From assembly GCF_026236535.1 (NCBI RefSeq), contig NZ_JAHTMW010000018.1:1-64000 (forward strand): DNA of 64,000 nucleotides, in the 5' to 3' direction. Below the pieces are notes generated by a model. That model did not search any database and was not told the origin of the DNA. It saw only the letters and a list, made by a program, of their open reading frames with translations. The stretch is from Streptomyces sp. SKN60 (GTDB lineage: Bacteria; Actinomycetota; Actinomycetes; Streptomycetales; Streptomycetaceae). Made by a program: the position numbers and the translations under genes. Each line of letters starts with the position of its first letter. The stretch's first letter is position 1. Positions 17,415 to 25,556 of the stretch are shown here, piece by piece.

Positions 17415-18722
17415 TCACGCCTGTCGCAGTGCGGAGCGGCCCGCGAAGCGCGCCGAGTCGCCCAGCTCTTCCTCGATCCGTATCAGTTGGTTGTACTTCG
17501 CGGTGCGGTCCGAGCGGGAGAGCGAGCCGGTCTTGATCTGACCGCAGCCGGTCGCCACGGCCAGGTCCGCGATGGTGGTGTCCTCGGTCTCGCCCGAGCG
17601 GTGCGACATGACGGCCGTCCAGCCCGCCTGGTGGGCCGTGGCCACCGTGGCCAGCGCCTCGGTCAGGGTGCCGATCTGATTGACCTTGACCAGGACCGAG
17701 TTGCCGACGCCGGTGCGGATGCCCTCGCGCAGCAGCGTCTCGTTGGTGCAGAACACGTCGTCGCCGGTGAGCTGGCAGCGGTCGCCGACGCGGGCGGTCA
17801 GCTCGCGCCAGCCGTCCAGATCGTCCTCCGCCATCGGGTCCTCGATAGAGACGATCGGGTAGGCGTCGATGAGCTTGGCCAGGTAGTCGGCGTTCTCGGA
17901 GGGGGTACGGCGCACCCCCTCGCCCGCGTAGTCGTACACCCCGTCGCGGAAGAACTCCGACGACGCCGGGTCCATGATCAGGCCGATGTCCGTGCCGGGG
18001 CGGTAGCCGGTGCGCTCGATGGCGGCCATCACGAAGTCGAGCGCCTCCTCGGCGGTACGCATCGCGGGCGCGAAACCGCCCTCGTCGCCCACGCCCGTGG
18101 AGTGCCCGGCGGCCAGCAGGTCGCGGCGCAGGGTGTGGAAGACCTCGCTGCCCATGCGGACGGCTTCGGCGAAGGTGTCCGCGCCCACGGGCGCGATCAT
18201 GAACTCCTGGAAGTCGAGCGGATTGTCGGCGTGGGCGCCACCGTTGACGATGTTCATCATCGGCAGCGGCAGGAGGTGCGCGTCGGCGCCGCCGAGGTAT
18301 CGGTAGAGGGGCTGCCGGTGGGCCGCCGCCGCGGCCTTGGCGGTGGCGAGCGAGACGCCGAGGATCGCGTTGGCGCCGAGCCGGGACTTCGTGGCCGTGC
18401 CGTCGAGGGCGACGAGCGCGGCGTCGAGACCCGCCTGGTCCGCCGCGTCCCGGCCACGCACGGACGCCGCGATCTCCCCGTTGACGTGGGCCACCGCGCG
18501 GTCGACGCCCTTGCCGTGCCAGCGCGCGGAGTCTCCGTCGCGCAGTTCCACGGCCTCCCGGGCACCGGTGGAGGCGCCGGAGGGGACGGCCGCGCGCCCC
18601 AGGGACCCGTCCACCAGGACGACGTCGACCTCGACCGTGGGATTGCCCCGGCTGTCGATGATCCGGCGGGCGGTGACGGATGCGATGCCGGTGTCGACGA
18701 CGCCGGCTTCCTTTGCAGACAT
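17415..18722 (-). CDS. eno: Enolase (phosphopyruvate hydratase)
   Basis: 435 residues, full length. It converts 2-phosphoglycerate to phosphoenolpyruvate in glycolysis. Visible family marks: IIDSRGNPTVEVDV, SGASTGAREAVELRDGD, DEGGFAP, SIEDPMAEDD, LVKVNQIGT and the signature SHRSGETEDTTIADLAV. The ATG at 18722 has GGGGAGGAAC upstream. It lies alone in an accessory region, divergent from a MarR regulator with palindromes between them. That suggests a second, inducible enolase and not the core glycolytic copy; this is inference. Confidence 0.93.
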   Translation of the reverse strand: MSAKEAGVVDTGIASVTARRIIDSRGNPTVEVDVVLVDGSLGRAAVPSGASTGAREAVELRDGDSARWHGKGVDRAVAHVNGEIAASVRGRDAADQAGLDAALVALDGTATKSRLGANAILGVSLATAKAAAAAHRQPLYRYLGGADAHLLPLPMMNIVNGGAHADNPLDFQEFMIAPVGADTFAEAVRMGSEVFHTLRRDLLAAGHSTGVGDEGGFAPAMRTAEEALDFVMAAIERTGYRPGTDIGLIMDPASSEFFRDGVYDYAGEGVRRTPSENADYLAKLIDAYPIVSIEDPMAEDDLDGWRELTARVGDRCQLTGDDVFCTNETLLREGIRTGVGNSVLVKVNQIGTLTEALATVATAHQAGWTAVMSHRSGETEDTTIADLAVATGCGQIKTGSLSRSDRTAKYNQLIRIEEELGDSARFAGRSALRQA

Positions 18723-18797
18723 GGGTGTTCCTCCCCGTTGTCGTGTGGCGTGGCTCCGCTGCGACAACGCTGGCGCTGAGCCCCGCAATCCAAACCC

Positions 18798-18838
18798 TAC
18801 AGCAATGCTGTGCAGTTTTGCTGTACAGCATTGCTGTA
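18798..18838. promoter_or_regulatory. Two palindromic MarR operators between eno and marR
   Basis: TACAGCAATGCTGTG at 18798-18812 (one arm mismatch) and TACAGCATTGCTGTA at 18824-18838 (perfect) are 26 bp apart in the 161-bp divergent interval. Such paired palindromes are typical MarR binding sites. Confidence 0.7.
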
Positions 18839-18883
18839 CAGGTCAGCTGCACGACCTGGCTGACCAGCGGGGTAAAGTGCCCT

Positions 18884-19306
18884 ATGCCCACCCCGGAAGC
18901 CGCCGCCATCGCCGCCGAACTGCGCACCGCCATGGGTAAGCTCACTCGCCGCGTCAAACACGAGGACCGCATCCCGCTGGGCCAGGCCGCCGTACTCGGG
19001 GCCCTCGACCGGAATGGCGCCATGACCACCAGCGACCTCGCCGCCGATCAGCGCGTACGGCCCCAGTCGATGGCCCGGTCCGTGGGGCTCCTCATGGACC
19101 AGGACCTGATCACGCGCCGGGCGCACCCCACGGACGGCCGCAAGTCGCTGGTCGAGCTGACGGACGCGGGCCGGGCCGCGCTCGAAGCGGAACGGGGCCG
19201 CAGGGCCGGCTGGCTCGCGCAGGCCATCGAGGCCGAACTCACGGATGAGGAGCGGGCGTTGCTGGCACGGAGCACCGCCCTGCTGGAGCGGCTCGCCACC
19301 CGCTAG
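18884..19306 (+). CDS. MarR-family transcriptional regulator
   Basis: 140 residues from the ATG at 18884. The winged helix reads GALDRNGAMTTSDLAADQRV, then SMARSVGLLMDQDLITRRAH and the wing DGRKSLVELTDAG. The ribosome site is weak. It is divergent from enolase and should repress both genes by the two palindromes between them. Ligand unknown. Confidence 0.87.
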   Translation: MPTPEAAAIAAELRTAMGKLTRRVKHEDRIPLGQAAVLGALDRNGAMTTSDLAADQRVRPQSMARSVGLLMDQDLITRRAHPTDGRKSLVELTDAGRAALEAERGRRAGWLAQAIEAELTDEERALLARSTALLERLATR

Positions 19307-19558
19307 CGCCCCTCGCCCCACCGGCCGAAAGGCCAAGCACTTCAGTACGAGGACTTCCGGGCGGCACGCCCAGAGCACGCACCACGGGACACAGCCGCTC
19401 GGCGGCGGGCGCTCCTTCAAGGGCGAACGCTGCCAGCCGAGGCACTAGCACGGTGGTGAGAACGCAACGGCGTGGTGAGCGCCATGGTGAGTGACCACAC
19501 CAACTCCTCGACACTCACCATACCCCGCGCCAGCAGAAGGGGCGGCCCTGGTGAGCAC

Positions 19559-19829
19559 AGTGGTAAACACCCGCAGACATGAGCAGCCGGCGGGCGGAGG
19601 CACTCGCCTGACTGCTCAGCGGCCATTCCCGTGAGTGTCGGGGGCAGCCGATGCGAGCGTTGGCAAGCTTGCGGTTGAGGAGGCATACCCGCAAGCGGGA
19701 GTAGCGGAGGGCACGTCTGCTCCGGGCTGAAGCATGGCCGGGGTCATCCCTGCGGGCTCGGGGAGCAGGGGATCGCCTTGGCTACGGCCTCCTGGGTCAA
19801 GGGACCATCCCCGCTGGCCTGGATCCTAG
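19559..19829 (+). CRISPR. Degenerate CRISPR array, period 60-61 bp, no cas genes
   Basis: Repeat-like units begin at 19620, 19680, 19741 and 19802 (spacing 60, 61, 61), with a weaker one at 19559. The 19741 unit (CATCCCTGCGGGCTCGGGGA, GCAG end) is the best; the 19802 unit is cut after GGACCATCCCCGCTGG. The intervening 32-33 nt are non-repetitive, as spacers would be. Repeats differ from each other at several positions, so the array is probably inactive. Confidence 0.5.
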
Positions 19830-19914
19830 CGCCGATCCAGGCTGCCGCGAAGCCGACCACGATAGGAAGGAGCGCGAGTTTGAGCGTCTGGTGCTCCTTG
19901 AGAAGATCAATCAC
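19744..19914 (-). CDS. Small single-pass membrane protein
   Basis: A 56-residue frame from a GTG at 19914 with GGGGAAG about 9 nt upstream. It has one hydrophobic segment (LKLALLPIVVGFAAAWIGAR) and a short polar tail. The last eight codons and the stop lie inside the CRISPR-like repeat at 19741, and the 19802 unit is wholly within it. The main part looks truly coding; the C-terminus may have been replaced. Function unknown. Confidence 0.5.
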   Translation of the reverse strand: MIDLLKEHQTLKLALLPIVVGFAAAWIGARIQASGDGPLTQEAVAKAIPCSPSPQG

Positions 19915-20003
19915 GCATCGATCTTCCCCTGCAGCACGCCCCCCCGTTAAGGGCCAGCAACCCCGGCGGCCCGGGTGCTCAGCTTGTCATTTGACATCGT
20001 TTC

Positions 20004-20600
20004 TTATGGCTGCGGTGCGGAGTGGACGGCTTCAGGGAAGCCCAGCTCGTCAAGCAGCGCGTCGAACAGCTCCTCCACGAAGGCCTCCTGTGCTCGTAGC
20101 AGTTCCTCGATCCGAGACCGCTGCGCCGCGGCCTGGACACCAGCCGCTGAAGCCCACACGAGAGCGCCTTCGGCGTCGGCCGACACCTCCGCATCGAGCT
20201 CTGCACGCTTGTGTCCGATGGCTTCTTCGAACTCCGGGGTGGCCATCCACAGGCTCACGTCGTCTACGTCCTCCGGTTCCTCGACGAGGAGAGCGGCGGC
20301 GTTGTCCAGGTTGAGCCATGCTTGCCAGCGGTGCCCGTCGGCGTCCAGGCCGGTCACGAGGGCGATGCTGCTGTCGGAGACGTCGGCGACGCAGGCTGGC
20401 GCTCCGGTCCATTCGACCAAGGTGGACAGGTACTCGTCCTCCCAGAGGCCTTGTTCCAACTGCAGGCTCTGCCAGCCGCCCAGTCGCGGCTGCCACTCGT
20501 GCATGTCGTCCCTCAGCCCTGAACCGGTGCTGTTGAACATGGGTGCTTCCAGCAATGGGCGCTTGCTGCGCGCAAAGACCAAATGACCCGAAAAGCCCAT
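20004..20600 (-). CDS. Hypothetical cytoplasmic protein inside the IS5-type element
   Basis: 198 residues starting MGFSGHLVFARSKRPLLEAP with GAGGAGG upstream. It is acidic and helical, with a Trp-rich middle (GGWQSLQLEQGLW) and a C-terminal helix (EELFDALLDELGF). Its TAA stop lies inside the left inverted repeat of the element. I recall proteins of this type as a Streptomyces hypothetical family; the role is unknown. It may be cargo, or a gene whose 3' end was cut by insertion. Confidence 0.7.
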   Translation of the reverse strand: MGFSGHLVFARSKRPLLEAPMFNSTGSGLRDDMHEWQPRLGGWQSLQLEQGLWEDEYLSTLVEWTGAPACVADVSDSSIALVTGLDADGHRWQAWLNLDNAAALLVEEPEDVDDVSLWMATPEFEEAIGHKRAELDAEVSADAEGALVWASAAGVQAAAQRSRIEELLRAQEAFVEELFDALLDELGFPEAVHSAPQP

Positions 20601-20697
20601 CGAACCTCCTCGTCGAATATCAGCGCACCCTACGAGCTGCCACTGACATCACCGGTGCCAGCCGACTGCTGCTCCTGACCGACCGGCTCACCGGATC

Positions 20698-21496
20698 AAC
20701 CGGCGGTAGCCGATGAGGACTGCGGCTACGCCGACGAAGGCGAGGAAGTGTTCGGCTTTGCGTTCGTAGCGGCGGTGGAGCCTCCGACAGCCGGCCAGCC
20801 AGGACATGGCTCTCGACCACCCACCGATGCCGGCCCAGCCGCTGCGAGGACTCGACGCCCCTGCGGGCGATGCGGTGGCGGATACCGCGCTCGCGGAGCC
20901 ATCGGCGCAGATGGTCGTAGTCATAGCCCTTGTCCGCATGCAGCTTCGCCGGCCTCCGACGCCGGGGACCACGGCCGGATCGGATCGGTGGGATGCCGCG
21001 CACGAGCGGCTCCAGGCCCAGACTGTCGGGCAGGTTCGCACCGGAGATGCCCAGCGACAGCGGCAGTCCGTTCCGGTCACAGATCAGATGAATCTTTGAT
21101 CCCGAATTGCCGCGGTCGGTCGGATTCGGTCCCGTCAGCGGCCCCCTTTTGCAGCCCGCAGGCTGACGGAGTCGATCGCGCATCGCGACCAGTCCAGCTC
21201 GCCCCGTGCTCCGAGTTCGTCAAGGAACACACGGTAGAGCCTCGCCCAGACCCGGTCCCGGCTCCACTGAGCGAACCGGCGGTAGACCGTGGGCCAGGCC
21301 GGGCCGAACACCGGCGGAAGCTGTCGCCAGGTGCAGCCCGACGTCGCCACGAAGATGATCGCCGCCAGAGCCTCACGGTCACCTGCCCGACGCCGGCCAC
21401 CGCCCTGCGGACGTGTATCACTTCCGTCGGCGGCACCACCCGCCTGAACAGCACCCACAATTCGTCCGGCACCAGCCGCTCAACGAGAGCCGTCAT
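20698..21496 (-). pseudogene. IS5-family transposase, frameshifted
   Basis: The ATG at 21496 opens MTALVERLVPDELWVLFRRV. Another frame continues AAIIFVATSGCTWRQLPPVF and GARGELDWSRCAIDSVSLRA. Next come RGNSGSKIHLICDRNGLPLS and LHADKGYDYDHLRRWLRERG, then WVVERAMSWLAGCRRLHRRY to a stop at 20698. The DDE pieces are all present. One shift near the middle is normal programmed frameshifting in the IS427 group; the other two (about 21410 and 20815) would inactivate it. Confidence 0.75.
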
Positions 21497-21514
21497 GCAC
21501 GGATCAACGAACGA

Positions 21515-21886
21515 TCACGCCATAAGAAACGACGTCTTACTGCTATGGCGGCGTTGGGCTGCCTTCTCGTGGGTGACGAGTTCATCCGGCGTGCCGAGAA
21601 AGGTGGGACCGCACCCGGTCGGCAGGCGTTCCACGACCATGGCAACGGCTTGGGCGGCTGTCTCCGCAGGCCCCACGGCCTGCGAACGGAGAGGTCCCGA
21701 GACCCAGTAACCGCTGTCGGCTGCGGGCCGGATGTAGGGGATGTCGCACGTCCACGGGAACAGCTGCCGCAGGCTCGGTTCAGCGTAGTCGAGGTCCAGC
21801 AATTCCGGACGCACGCGCCCGTCAGCACGGACCGCTCACCAACCCGCTTCAACCCAGTCCTCGTTCGATGGATTCGTTGCCATCAT
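21515..21886 (-). pseudogene. DUF6193-like gene with in-frame stop, cut by the IS end
   Basis: From the ATG at 21886, MMATNPSNEDWVEAGW is followed by TGA and then in the same frame AVRADGRVRPELLDLDYAEP, LRQLFPWT, DIPYIRPAADSGYWVSGPLR and LPTGCGPTFLGTPDEL. This is the pattern of DUF6193 natural-product-associated proteins. Its last residues (SKTSFLMA) are encoded by the IS5-type terminal repeat. A GTG at 21814 could still start a 99-residue product. Confidence 0.6.
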
Positions 21887-21893
21887 CGAACCA

Positions 21894-22480
21894 TCATCCA
21901 CGCTGCGCCTTCGGCGTCACGAGGTGGGAGCCGCTTGCTCGTCGACGCTTGGTGCCCTTCTGGTGGAGGGCCGGTCGGGCGTACGGCTCGCCAGTGGTGA
22001 GGACCTGTCCACCTCGTAGCGGGCAGCTGGGCGCTGGTTCTTCGAGCCAGCGCCCCGGTACGGGCCGGAGCGCGGGGGTGAGCTTGTTCGGTTCCGCCGG
22101 TCGCTCCCAGGGCCGGCGGACGTCGGCGACGAGTGGCCGGGCGAGGCGGAGCTGGGTGTGGAAGGAGATCACGACCCAGGTCCAGCGGTCGGCCGCATCG
22201 GAGTCACGCAGGCTGGCGACCACCGGCCGGGTTGGCCGGCGCGAACTCCGCGCGGGTCGGAGCCGGGCGAGCATCACCCGGTCTGAGCGGAGCCGACCGA
22301 GAACCTGCACTGGCAGCCCGGCAGGTGGGCGATCCGCGGAGCATCGTAGCCGGCGTCGAGCACGCCCCAGGATCTCCGGGTCTCCCTCCGCCAACTGCCC
22401 AGCGCCGATCAAACGGACCCCACCTCCGAGATCGGGTGCACGACAGGGCTGGCGCAGCGGACCGGCCCCCCGGGGGCGGC
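21894..22480 (-). pseudogene. Remnant of an NF041680-type transposase
   Basis: Pieces in different reverse frames read LDAGYDAPRIAH, LPVQVLGRLRSDRVM, AADRWTWVVISFHTQLRLAR and DVRRPWERPAEPNKLTPA, ending GEPYARPALHQKGTKRR. This order matches a transposase group common in Streptomyces, with the central part deleted. It is not functional. Confidence 0.55.
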
Positions 22481-22771
22481 GGGCTGGCCAGGAACCGCTC
22501 CAGCGACGCGACGCGGCGATGAGCTCGTCGTTCTCGGCTTGGTTCTCTGCGATCTCAGCCTCGAACTGCGCCTTCCGCGCCTCGGCCTGATCGGTCCCGC
22601 CCGGAAGCAGGTCGCCGCGCGCTCGACGACCCCCGCGGCGGTCTCGTACGCGACGCGCGACTCGTCCTCCGAGTCGTTCTCGGCGTAGGCGTGCAGGGCG
22701 TTCTCCAAGGCCCGCCGACCGCCGCGACCATAGATCTCCGCGAGTAGATCGTCGTCGAGCTGGTTGGTCAT
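22481..22771 (-). pseudogene. Short hypothetical gene with a frameshift
   Basis: MTNQLDDDLLAEIYGRGGRR and HAYAENDSEDESRVAYETAA lead to CFRAG near 22600. A one-base shift then gives DQAEARKAQFEAEIAENQAE and NDELIAASRR. The result would be a small coiled-coil-like acidic protein. It probably once formed the gene upstream of, or fused to, the transposase remnant junction. Family unknown. Confidence 0.4.
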
Positions 22772-22830
22772 CAGGCCCCGAAGTCGGTGCAGCTCGACTA
22801 CCCCAACGATGGGAGTCGGCGGCTGTGACG

Positions 22831-23388
22831 TCAGGCCAGGTCGGTGGTGTCGAGCTCGAGGTCGAACGGCTCGGGCAGCCGGATGCGGGCGCCGAAGGGG
22901 TGGGGGCCGTCGACACGCGTGTAGCCGAGCCGTCCGGGCTCGGAGTACAGGGTGACGCTCTGCTCCTGCCGGTCGACGACCAGGTAGAGCGGGGCGTGGT
23001 ACTCGGCGTACCGCTTCCGCTTCACGACCCGGTCGGTGTCCCGGTTCGACTCGGAGGTGACCTCGACGATGAGGAGGGTGTCCTCGGGCAAGAGCGCAGC
23101 TGCGCCCTTGGCCTGGGCGGCGGGAACGACGGCGATGTCGGGCACGTACCAATTCGACGACCCGGGCAGGTCGAGGTTGCCGGAGCCGGTGACGCAGCCG
23201 AGTTCGCGGGCCCGGGGGCGGATCTGGTCACGGATGGCTTCGGCGGCGGCTTCGTGGTCCCAGGTCGGTGACACGGGCTCGATGATTCCCTCGATGATCT
23301 GGGCGCGGTCGCCTCGGATGTGCTGGACGGCGTACTTAAGCGCTCGTTCGGGGTCGTCGATGCCGTGGTAGTCAGGGACTGTGCTCAT
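22831..23388 (-). CDS. Uma2-family nuclease-fold protein
   Basis: 185 residues of the Uma2/DUF820 type, a PD-(D/E)XK fold. Visible active-site-like elements are VPDIAVVP (Asp) and LLIVEVTSESN followed by KRKRYAEYHAPLYLVVDR, the usual E-V-x-S then Lys-Tyr pattern. AGGACGG precedes the ATG. Uma2 copies are numerous in Streptomyces and their true role is unproven. It appears intact among broken genes. Confidence 0.85.
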   Translation of the reverse strand: MSTVPDYHGIDDPERALKYAVQHIRGDRAQIIEGIIEPVSPTWDHEAAAEAIRDQIRPRARELGCVTGSGNLDLPGSSNWYVPDIAVVPAAQAKGAAALLPEDTLLIVEVTSESNRDTDRVVKRKRYAEYHAPLYLVVDRQEQSVTLYSEPGRLGYTRVDGPHPFGARIRLPEPFDLELDTTDLA

Positions 23389-23537
23389 GGTCCGTCCTAC
23401 GTCCCGGGGCGGGCTGGTGGGCTGCTGAGGTCGACGCTACCGCGCGCAGGGCAAGCAACGTGCTGTCTTAGGGCGCGCCTGCGCGGATCGGTGCGACCGA
23501 CCCCGGCCAGGCAGTCCTGGGTAGCAGGATCACCGGC

Positions 23538-24029
23538 ATGAGTGAGTGAGGGATCGCCCTGATCGCCGGTGGGGCGGCCATTCCGGGCAGCATCGTGACC
23601 GGCTTCTTCTCCTGGCTGGCCGGGCGTCGGCAAGCCACCGGAGCGGAGGCAGCCGGCCGGGCGCAGGCCGGGGCGCTGATGGCCACCGTTCAAGCCACGT
23701 TGGACGACCAACGCCGCGCCCGAGCGGTGGACCATCGGCGCCAGATCTACGTCCAGTTCCTTGAGGTAGCTGAGGAACTGCTTCTGACCGTACCGAGCTC
23801 GGGCGGCGAGGAGGTCTTCACCTCTCTGGCTCCTCGGCTTGCTACGGCTCGGGGAGCGATCGAGATCGAAGGTCCCCGCGAGGTCGCTCGGGCTGCGAAG
23901 GAGTACATGAACGGTCTCTTGGTGGGGGGTCGGACCCGGCACTGTTTCGGGGAGCAGGGACCACAACGAGTGGCCGATTTGCGGCTGGCATACCTCGCGG
24001 TGATGCGCCGTGCCCTCAACGAAGCCTGA
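23538..24029 (+). pseudogene. Hypothetical membrane-anchored protein with an early in-frame stop
   Basis: ATG at 23538 gives MSE, then TGA, then in the same frame GIALIAGGAAIPGSIVTGFF SW and a soluble helical part (ALMATVQATLDDQRRARAVD, IYVQFLEVAEELLL, REVARAAKEYMNGL). The hydrophobic N-terminus makes sense only if the TGA was once a sense codon, most simply TGG. Alternatively a GTG at 23595 starts a 144-residue product without a ribosome site. Family not recognised. Confidence 0.5.
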
Positions 24030-24726
24030 GCGGGCCAGTCAGGGCAGCATCCGCCGCGTCCCACGCGCGTCACGCTCACCAAGCAGGGCGACGTGGTTCC
24101 CTCCGGGTACCAGGCCGTGGGGCCGCTCGGCGTGGACGCGGGCGGCGAGCTGGCCGTCGCGGCCGAGCGCGGTCTGGTCGTCAGCACATCGAGCAGTCGG
24201 GCGACGGCCGGATCCGGGGTGTGGGGGCGGGGCCAGGAGCTGGACATGGACATGGACATGGACATGGACATCGTGGAGGACGTCCTCGGGTGGCGTCCAC
24301 AGGCCGAGCAGACCGACAGCCCGGCACAGGGCGGGGAAGCGGCCTGACGTCACGGACGACCCAGTGGCAGAAGTCGGCCATGCCCCAGGGGCCGCAGCAG
24401 CCGGCAGCGGCCTGGCGGCAGGCGTCGAGGATGGCGGTGCCGATGACGGCACCGCGGGCGTCCGGGGCGTGGACCAGGCCGAGATCGCCGGCCGTCGGCT
24501 TCGAGGCGTGCCCGGCCGACCGGCGGATTCGCGGCAGGGATTCCGACGCGCGAACAATCGGCTCAGCTGTCACAACTACCGTCCCAGGGCGGACAGAAGC
24601 CGAGGCCGTCGGGATAGGGCCGGCCGATACGCCTTCGTCCTCGTCGTCCCCTCCTCCGGAACAGGCCGAAACGGGCTCCCTCGAATTCATGCGGCGATGC
24701 CTGCGGCGGCCGTCTCGGTTCCGGGG
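24030..24726. other. Region with possible gene fragments only
   Basis: A + frame from GTG 24093 to 24347 reads SGYQAVGPLGVDAGGELAVA and ends after an Asp-Met repeat, and could be the end of an old gene. A reverse frame near 24440-24580 reads GLVHAPDARGAVIGTAILDA, weakly like an acetyltransferase core. Neither has a convincing start or full domain. Confidence 0.35.
24241..24270 (+). repeat. Hexanucleotide microsatellite (TGGACA)5
   Basis: Five perfect tandem copies of TGGACA. In the + frame it encodes an alternating Asp-Met run; length changes would keep the frame. Confidence 0.9.
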
Positions 24727-25431
24727 TCAGGCGCGCCACACCTCGGCCGCGGCGAGGAACGCCGACGACGACGGGCGGTCCGGGGTTCCTCCCCTATTGA
24801 TCTCGCCCGGCTGGGCACGGCCGTCGACGAGTGCCCGGGCGCGTCCACACGGGCCGAGCACCAGGCTCAGGCTGTGCTCCACACCGGCCAGCGGGAACCG
24901 GTCGGTGGCGAAGGCGCGCCGGTCGAGCACCTCGGCCATGCGCACCTCGATGCCTCCACCCCGCGCCCGCAAACCGGACGCGAGGTCGAGCCGAACCTGG
25001 ACCGCGGACCGGTGGAACCGGGGAGCGGACCAAGGCAGGCCGTCGAGTTCGGGGAAATGGCGGACGAAGTGATCGGCCAGCCAGAGCGCGAGGTGCGGGT
25101 CCTCCCCGACAACCCTCACTCCGTCCGGCCGCCAGAGCACGACAGCGTTCCCCGCGCCATGGGTGGACCACTCCACCTGCCAGGTGGAGATGTAGGCCGT
25201 ACACGAGCCCGATTTGTCGAAGAGCTGGAGGCCGGGGTTGGCGCCGACCAGGATCGGCTTGCGCGGTGCGGAATCGCTGTCCGGAGCGCCTCCGACCGCC
25301 GACGCCGGCGTGGCGGTGGCCAGGAGGCCCATCGCGCCGAGGGCGGTGCCCATGCGCACGATCCCGCGTCGGCTGACCGGGGCGGAAGGCCGGCTGTGGT
25401 CGTAGTTCGTAGGGGTTCGGTTGGAGCTCAA
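24727..25431 (-). CDS. Tat-type secreted protein, unknown function
   Basis: 234 residues. The N-terminus has a twin-arginine motif (SRRGIVRMGT) followed by a hydrophobic stretch and an ASA cleavage site near residue 45. The mature domain is globular, with WQVEWSTHGAGNAVVLWRPD and HLALWLADHFVRHFPELDGL. Tat export suggests folding in the cytoplasm, perhaps with a cofactor. It is divergent from the ArsR-type regulator at 25557, which may control it. No family recognised. Confidence 0.75.
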   Translation of the reverse strand: MSSNRTPTNYDHSRPSAPVSRRGIVRMGTALGAMGLLATATPASAVGGAPDSDSAPRKPILVGANPGLQLFDKSGSCTAYISTWQVEWSTHGAGNAVVLWRPDGVRVVGEDPHLALWLADHFVRHFPELDGLPWSAPRFHRSAVQVRLDLASGLRARGGGIEVRMAEVLDRRAFATDRFPLAGVEHSLSLVLGPCGRARALVDGRAQPGEINRGGTPDRPSSSAFLAAAEVWRA

Positions 25432-25500
25432 GGCGCCTCCTCGTTCGTGGTGACACGGTCACGGATCACCATCGGGCGGGAACGGCGGTGGCTTCCACGC

Positions 25501-25518
25501 ATTCGAGGCCCTTCGAAT
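25501..25518. promoter_or_regulatory. Inverted repeat, possible ArsR-type operator
   Basis: ATTCGA at 25501-25506 and TCGAAT at 25513-25518 with a 6-bp spacer lie between the two divergent starts, 39 bp before the regulator ATG. Confidence 0.35.
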
Positions 25519-25556
25519 CCGTCGGCCCGTCCCGGCGGCGATGGGACACTCCTGGG

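Larger units (their letters stand above)
19993..21536 (-). mobile_element. IS5-type element with an apparent passenger gene
   Basis: Inverted ends match at 17 of 18 bases: GACATCGTTTCTTATGGC at 19993-20010 and its complement at 21519-21536. The transposase remnant (20698-21496) starts 23 bp inside the right end. No matching end follows the transposase stop; the only partner lies beyond the hypothetical gene at 20004. The element would be 1.54 kb with one extra gene in the same direction. No clear target duplication is visible. Confidence 0.5.
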
